A stretch of 9,046 bases of DNA from DAIRVC01 sp036803025 (GTDB lineage Bacteria; Chloroflexota; Anaerolineae; Anaerolineales; E44-bin32): assembly GCA_036803025.1 (NCBI GenBank), contig DAIRVC010000106.1:1-9046 (forward strand). Reading direction: 5' to 3'. A program made the position numbers and the translations under genes. Shown in pieces: positions 5,737 through 9,046 of this stretch. Numbering within the stretch: the stretch's first letter is position 1; every line of letters begins with the position of its first letter. The notes beneath the pieces are model-generated. The model saw only the letters and a program-made list of their open reading frames with translations, had not been told where the DNA came from and did no database searches.

Positions 5737-7290
5737 TCAGACCGGGATGTTGCCGTGCTTGCGCGGCGGTGAGGGTGCGTACTTATCGCGCAGGGCGGCC
5801 AACGAGGCGATGAGCTTGGGGCGTGTCTCGCGCGGCTCGATGATATCGTCGACGTAACCGGCGCTGGCTGCGTGATAGGGGTTGTTGAAGCGCTGGCGGT
5901 ATTCCTCCGCCAGCCGGGCTTGCTCGGCGGCCGGGTCGGCTGCGGCCTCGATCTGATCCCGGAACAGGATATTGGCGGCGCCCTCGGCGCCCATGACGGC
6001 GATCTCGGCGCTCGGCCAGGCGAAGTTGACATCGGTGCCCAGGTACTTGCTGCTCATCACGACGTAAGCGCCGCCGTAGGCCTTGCGTGTGATCACGCTG
6101 ATCTTGGGCACAGTCGCTTCGGAATATGCGTACAGCACCTTCGCCCCGTGGCGGATGATGCCGCGATGCTCCTGGTCGACGCCCGGCAGGAAGCCGGGCG
6201 AGTCGACGAACGTCACCAGCGGCAAGTTGAAACAGTCGCACATGCGCACGAAGCGGGTGATCTTGTCGGCTGCATCGATCTCGATCACTCCGGCCATCAC
6301 ACTCGGTTCCTGGGCGACGATGCCGAGGCTGTGGCCCCCCAACCGGGCCAGCCCGACGACAGCGTTGCGGGCGAACTCGGGCTGGATCTCCAGGAAGCTG
6401 TCCCGGTCGACGACGCGCTGGATGACCTCGTGCATGCTGTAGGGCAGCGACGGATCGAGGGGGACGATGCCGTTGAGCTCATCGTCCATGCGCAGCGGAT
6501 CGTCGGCCGATTCGAGAAAGGGCGGGTTCTCGACGTTGTTGGAGGGTAGATAGCCGAGCACGGCCCGGCATAACGCCAGAGCCTCCGGCTCGGTGTCGCT
6601 GGCCAGATGCGCCGTGCCGCTCAGCGACATGTGCACCTCGGCGCCGCCCAGAGTCTCGACGTCGACGACCTCGCCGGTGACGGCCTTGATCACCTGCGGG
6701 CCGGTCAAGAACATGAAGGAGCGCTTGTTGACCATGATGATCATGTCGGTCAGCGCCGGCGAGTAGGCTGCGCCGCCGGCGCACGGCCCGAGCATGACGC
6801 TGATCTGGGGAATAACGCCGGAGTACTGTGCGTTGCGTCGGAAGATCTCGGCGTAGCCGCCCAGGCTCTTGACGCCTTCCTGGATTCGGGCGCCGCCCGA
6901 ATCGATCAGCCCGATGATCGGGGTGCCGTTGCGCAGCGCCAGGTCCATCACCCGGCAGATCTTATGGCTCTGCATCTCGCTGAGCGTGCCGCCGTACACG
7001 GTGAAATCCTGGGCGTAGACGTATACGGTGCGGCCGTCCACCTGGCCGTAGCCGGTGACGACGCCGTCGCCCAGGAAGCGCTCCTTGGATAGCCCCAGCT
7101 CGTCGCCCTGATGGGTGATAAACGGCTCCAGTTCGTGGAAAGTGCCTGTATCCAGGAGCAGGTCGAGGCGTTCGCGCGCGGACAGCTTGCCGCGGGCGTG
7201 CTGTCTGGCGAGGCGGTCCTCGCCTCCGCCCAGGCGGGCGCGCTGGCGCACGGCGCGCAGTGCGAGGATGCGGGGGTCGTCTTGCGGCAT
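5737..7290 (-). CDS. mmdA: Methylmalonyl-CoA decarboxylase carboxyltransferase (alpha) subunit
   Basis: A 517-residue cytosolic crotonase-fold carboxyltransferase that would transfer the carboxyl group of (S)-methylmalonyl-CoA to biotin on MmdC, giving propionyl-CoA. The N-terminal half has RLARQHARGKLSARERLDLL (26-45), GLIDSGGARIQEGV (127-140) and GPCAGGAAYSP (169-179). The C-terminal half has VDSPGFLPGVDQEHRGIIRHGAK (362-384), RKAYGGAYVVM (402-412), AWPSAEIAVMGAEGAA (424-439) and the ending KHGNIPV common in MmdA and propionyl-CoA carboxylase beta chains. GAGGG (7296-7300) lies 5 nt before the ATG at 7290. By sequence alone it could be the beta chain of propionyl-CoA carboxylase. The three Na+-decarboxylase subunits downstream and the absence of a biotin carboxylase gene in the window favour the decarboxylase. 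The acyl-CoA substrate is inferred. Confidence 0.95.
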   Translation of the reverse strand: MPQDDPRILALRAVRQRARLGGGEDRLARQHARGKLSARERLDLLLDTGTFHELEPFITHQGDELGLSKERFLGDGVVTGYGQVDGRTVYVYAQDFTVYGGTLSEMQSHKICRVMDLALRNGTPIIGLIDSGGARIQEGVKSLGGYAEIFRRNAQYSGVIPQISVMLGPCAGGAAYSPALTDMIIMVNKRSFMFLTGPQVIKAVTGEVVDVETLGGAEVHMSLSGTAHLASDTEPEALALCRAVLGYLPSNNVENPPFLESADDPLRMDDELNGIVPLDPSLPYSMHEVIQRVVDRDSFLEIQPEFARNAVVGLARLGGHSLGIVAQEPSVMAGVIEIDAADKITRFVRMCDCFNLPLVTFVDSPGFLPGVDQEHRGIIRHGAKVLYAYSEATVPKISVITRKAYGGAYVVMSSKYLGTDVNFAWPSAEIAVMGAEGAANILFRDQIEAAADPAAEQARLAEEYRQRFNNPYHAASAGYVDDIIEPRETRPKLIASLAALRDKYAPSPPRKHGNIPV

Positions 7291-7295
7291 GGTTT

Positions 7296-7300
7296 CCCTC
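7296..7300 (-). promoter_or_regulatory. Ribosome-binding site of mmdA
   Basis: GAGGG on the minus strand, 5 nt before the ATG at 7288-7290. It supports this ATG as the start of the operon's first gene. Confidence 0.65.
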
Positions 7301-7381
7301 GGTCAACGCTGGGGCTCAGATTAGGAGGCCGATGTCGGTCCGACGGTCCCGGGAGTGCGAGGCGAGCCGAGCGAGGCGGTC

Positions 7382-7390
7382 ATTCTAACA
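7382..7390 (-). promoter_or_regulatory. Candidate extended -10 promoter for the mmd operon
   Basis: The minus strand reads TGTTAGAAT, an extended -10 (TG, one base, then TAGAAT with one mismatch to TATAAT). No good -35 is found at 16-19 bp upstream; that region is occupied by the 7395-7425 inverted repeat. Transcription would start near 7375, giving a leader of about 85 nt before mmdA. Confidence 0.4.
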
Positions 7391-7394
7391 TCGA

Positions 7395-7425
7395 GGCCGC
7401 CGGGCATGGGAGGCGCCCGGCGGCC
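7395..7425 (-). terminator. Strong 11-bp inverted repeat between the M50 gene and mmdA
   Basis: Two perfect 11-bp arms (7395-7405 and 7415-7425) flank a 9-nt loop. It lies about 48 nt past the M50 protease stop on the minus strand. No T-run follows on either strand, so it is not a classical intrinsic terminator. Because it sits just upstream of the candidate mmd -10, it could also be an operator. Confidence 0.35.
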
Positions 7426-7444
7426 AAGTGTAATACCCCGGAGC

Positions 7445-7464
7445 GGCGCGACGCGGGTCGCGCC
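7445..7464 (-). terminator. Hairpin just after the M50 protease gene
   Basis: Perfect 8-bp arms (7445-7452 and 7457-7464) around a 4-nt loop, beginning 8 nt after the M50 stop codon on the minus strand. It is not followed by a T-run. Position favours an mRNA 3' end or stabilising hairpin, but GC-rich inverted repeats are common in this DNA. Confidence 0.35.
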
Positions 7465-7472
7465 GAGGTCGA

Positions 7473-8585
7473 CTACGCCGGCCGCGGCGCGGCCGGCCGT
7501 TGGCGGGTGGCGGCTTCCAGCGCCTGGCGCACCATCAAGAACTCACCAATGTTGTCCATGGTCACCAGCCCGACCAGCTGCCCGCTGCGCACCACCGGCA
7601 GGGTATGGCATTCGCAGGTCTGCAGCTGGGCCGAGGCTCGCTCGAGCATCATGCCCGGGTCGACCACCTCGAACTGGCGACGCATCACGCTGCGCACGGG
7701 CTCATCCTGGCGTCGGTGCGCCAGTGCCGTCATCAGGTCGGCGCGCGTCAACACGCCGACCACGCTGCCGTCCTCGGCGACGGGGAAGTCGTGCTGCGAG
7801 CCGGCCAGGATCAGCTGCACGGCGCGGCTGATCGGGTCGCCGGGTGAAAGGGTCTCGAACTGGGTGACCATTGCCCGGCTGACAGGGATCCCGCCCAGCG
7901 CCGAGCGCATCTGCACCAGGCTGGCTTCCTGCGCCGCGCCGATCCACACGAACAAGGCGGTGAAGATCAGGAGCGGGTTGCTGAACAGCCCGAACAGACC
8001 GAGCAGCAGGGCGATGCCCTGGCCCAGGCCCGCCGCCAGGTGCGTGGCCCGCGTGTATTCCAGGCGCGTCGCCAGCAGCGCGCGTAGCACGCGTCCACCG
8101 TCCATCGGGAAGGCGGGCAGCATGTTGAACCCGACCAGGATCAGGTTGACGATCATCAGCCGTTCCAGGAAGGATCCGCCGGTCAGGCTTAGGGAGGTCA
8201 GAGGCTCGATTGAGCCGCTCAACGCCAACCAGGCGAACAACACGGCGGCGATGACGACGTTGACCGCCGGGCCGGCCAGGGCCACCCAAAGCTCGTGCTT
8301 CGGGTTTTCCGGCATGCGCTCCAGGCGCGCCACACCGCCGATGGGCAGCAGGGTGATGTCGCGCGTCGAAATCCCATAACGGCGCGCAGTGAGCGCGTGT
8401 CCGAACTCGTGTAGGACAACGCTGGCGAACAGGGCCAGGATGAACGCGACGCCGACCAGGACGGCCGTCAGGTCACCGCCCTGCATCCAGTAACTGAAGG
8501 CCACCCAGCCGATCAACAGAAGGAAGGTGGCGTGCATGTACACGTCGATTTCCGCGATCCGTACCAGCTTCCACGACCACTTCAT
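7473..8585 (-). CDS. Site-2 protease family (M50) intramembrane metalloprotease with two CBS domains
   Basis: A 370-residue polytopic membrane protein. Zinc-protease residues are present: HEFGH (residues 59-63) in a hydrophobic helix, and NMLPAFPMDGGR (154-165), which supplies the third ligand Asp162. Hydrophobic segments flank both. A loop LLPIGGVARLERMPENPKHE (79-98) is typical of the SpoIVFB-like, PDZ-lacking M50B group. Residues about 235-292 and 295-355 are two CBS domains (each ends in VVGVLTRADL or LVGLVTMDNIG), which usually bind adenine nucleotides and may tie proteolysis to energy state. The start is set at the ATG 8583-8585 because AAGGAG (8594-8599) lies 8 nt before it; an in-frame GTG three codons earlier (8592-8594) overlaps that site and cannot use it. 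The natural substrate, perhaps an anti-sigma factor or membrane regulator, is unknown, and no sigma-factor gene is adjacent. It lies 182 bp upstream of mmdA in the same direction. Confidence 0.94.
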   Translation of the reverse strand: MKWSWKLVRIAEIDVYMHATFLLLIGWVAFSYWMQGGDLTAVLVGVAFILALFASVVLHEFGHALTARRYGISTRDITLLPIGGVARLERMPENPKHELWVALAGPAVNVVIAAVLFAWLALSGSIEPLTSLSLTGGSFLERLMIVNLILVGFNMLPAFPMDGGRVLRALLATRLEYTRATHLAAGLGQGIALLLGLFGLFSNPLLIFTALFVWIGAAQEASLVQMRSALGGIPVSRAMVTQFETLSPGDPISRAVQLILAGSQHDFPVAEDGSVVGVLTRADLMTALAHRRQDEPVRSVMRRQFEVVDPGMMLERASAQLQTCECHTLPVVRSGQLVGLVTMDNIGEFLMVRQALEAATRQRPAAPRPA

Positions 8586-8805
8586 CGTTGCCACTCCTTG
8601 GCGATCCGCACCGGCGTCAGACCGAGGCGGATTGCCGGCTTATCAGACAGTCTAGCGGCGGAATGTTGGAGGAACGCCAGAGCCAGTTAAGGGGGAGGTG
8701 AGAGAGGCGCCCTGGCGGAATCTGGTGCGCTTCAACTGAGGTGTGGCTCCGTCGCGGGTGGGCCGCGCGGCTTATGTCAAACGCCCCGGGGAGGAATGCC
8801 CGGCT
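8586..8805. other. Gap with no gene or convincing RNA
   Basis: A 220-bp interval between the HerA-like gene end and the M50 start. It holds the M50 ribosome-binding site, a lone TTGACA on the minus strand (8775-8780) with no -10 at a usable distance, a small odd palindrome (8645-8653), and a weak 5-bp stem (8786-8803) after the HerA-like stop. No open frame with a ribosome site, tRNA fold or clear terminator was found. Confidence 0.5.
8594..8599 (-). promoter_or_regulatory. Ribosome-binding site that fixes the M50 protease start
   Basis: AAGGAG on the minus strand lies 8 nt before the ATG at 8585. The alternative GTG at 8594 overlaps this site, so the ATG is preferred. Confidence 0.75.
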
Positions 8806-9046
8806 TCAATCTCCGAAGAGCGTGTCGGCGCCTTTCTTCGCCCGCGTCTTGAGCGCCTCGCCCTCGACCACGCCCAGCGAAGCGTACAGGCCCTGATCGT
8901 AGTCGCGGGTGCGGATGACGACCGGCATGGGGACGGCGTGGCCGAGAATCAGGGCCTGCTGGCGAGTATCCAGACGGGCCAGGACCTCGCGCAGCGTGCC
9001 GGCGCCGCTCACGCCGGAGAAGACGGCGCGGATGTCCGCCTCGTTG
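8806..9046 (-). CDS. C-terminus of a HerA/DUF87-like ATPase (5' part outside the window)
   Basis: The frame is open from the right edge to a stop at 8806-8808, giving the last 79 residues; the start lies outside. The piece has NEADIRAVFSGVSGAG (residues 1-16 of the visible part), then LDTRQQALILGHAVPMPVVIRTRDYD (25-50) and a polar tail ending TLFGD. The pattern of a helix, then a line reading roughly L-x-x-R-Q-Q-A-L-I-x-G-H-A-x-x-M-P-V-V-x-x-T-R, resembles the C-terminal region of bacterial HerA-type (DUF87) hexameric DNA-translocating ATPases, which may act with the nuclease NurA in end processing. The Walker motifs are not in the window, so the family call rests on the tail alone and could equally fit another FtsK/HerA-superfamily ATPase. 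A GTG at 9010-9012 is an internal codon, not the start. Confidence 0.6.
   Translation of the reverse strand, partial: NEADIRAVFSGVSGAGTLREVLARLDTRQQALILGHAVPMPVVIRTRDYDQGLYASLGVVEGEALKTRAKKGADTLFGD

Noticed and set aside
5872..6549. Plus-strand open frame of 225 codons
   Set aside because: Antisense shadow of mmdA; the minus-strand frame carries the carboxyltransferase motifs throughout.
7111..8379. Plus-strand open frame of 422 codons
   Set aside because: It runs antisense across mmdA, the leader and the M50 gene, both of which have clear families. Its product is Arg/Ser/Pro-rich with no domain.
8707..8770. tRNA-Leu-like beginning (TGGCGGAAT..TGG)
   Set aside because: The first 25 bases resemble a tRNA-Leu acceptor/D-arm, but no anticodon stem, T-arm (GTTCGA-type) or matching acceptor 3' strand follows.
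8775..8780. Perfect TTGACA on the minus strand
   Set aside because: No -10-like hexamer lies 15-20 bp downstream; the spacer region is CG-rich. A chance match.
8786..8803. Inverted repeat after the HerA-like stop as an intrinsic terminator
   Set aside because: Only a 5-bp stem and no T-run follows; too weak to call.
1..9046. CRISPR array, transposon ends, integrase or attachment sites
   Set aside because: No regularly spaced repeats, terminal inverted repeats, transposase frames or tRNA-linked sites were seen on either strand.

Overview
The window is GC-rich (G/C-dominated codons, Ala/Arg/Gly/Leu-rich proteins), densely coding bacterial DNA with eight complete genes and one partial gene at each edge. 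No rRNA, tRNA, CRISPR array, transposase or phage gene was seen. The mix points towards Chloroflexota, possibly an Anaerolineae-like lineage: a Thr/Pro linker between a membrane anchor and a C39 peptidase domain, a Ddn-type F420-dependent reductase homologue, a biotin-dependent Na+ decarboxylase, and a CBS-containing site-2 protease. This is inferred from gene content only; a high-GC actinobacterial or other F420-using lineage is not excluded.

Layout, left to right. (1) 1-1040, minus: N-terminal two thirds of glucose-6-phosphate dehydrogenase (zwf), running off the left edge. (2) 1041-1133: short divergent promoter region. (3) 1134-2351, plus: membrane-anchored C39-family cysteine peptidase with C-terminal TPRs, probably from a leaderless mRNA. 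(4) 2332-2829, minus: Ddn/DUF385-type deazaflavin-dependent reductase, overlapping the peptidase gene tail to tail. (5) 2917-3789, plus: ferritin-like domain fused to a VIT1/CCC1 iron transporter (MbfA-like). (6) 7290 down to 3824, minus: a four-gene operon in the order carboxyltransferase, small OadG-type subunit, biotin carrier, beta subunit (mmdA-mmdD-mmdC-mmdB), encoding a complete Na+-translocating methylmalonyl-CoA-type decarboxylase. (7) 7291-7472: leader with two strong inverted repeats and an extended -10 candidate. (8) 7473-8585, minus: M50 site-2 protease with two CBS domains. (9) 8586-8805: a gap in which nothing convincing was seen. (10) 8806-9046, minus: C-terminus of a HerA/DUF87-like ATPase running off the right edge.

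The best-supported system is the decarboxylase. MmdA would move the carboxyl group from methylmalonyl-CoA to biotin on MmdC; the membrane protein MmdB would release CO2 and drive Na+ export; MmdD would hold the complex together. The residues known for Na+ transport and catalysis in OadB are all present in MmdB with the same spacing. The enzyme would fit a succinate/propionate route, but no mutase or epimerase lies in the window. The other genes look like independent housekeeping or stress functions (NADPH supply, F420-dependent reduction, iron export, membrane proteolysis, DNA processing). No clearly undescribed multi-gene system is visible; the less ordinary points are the leaderless promoter with a possibly shared -35 hexamer, the compact decarboxylase operon and its leader.
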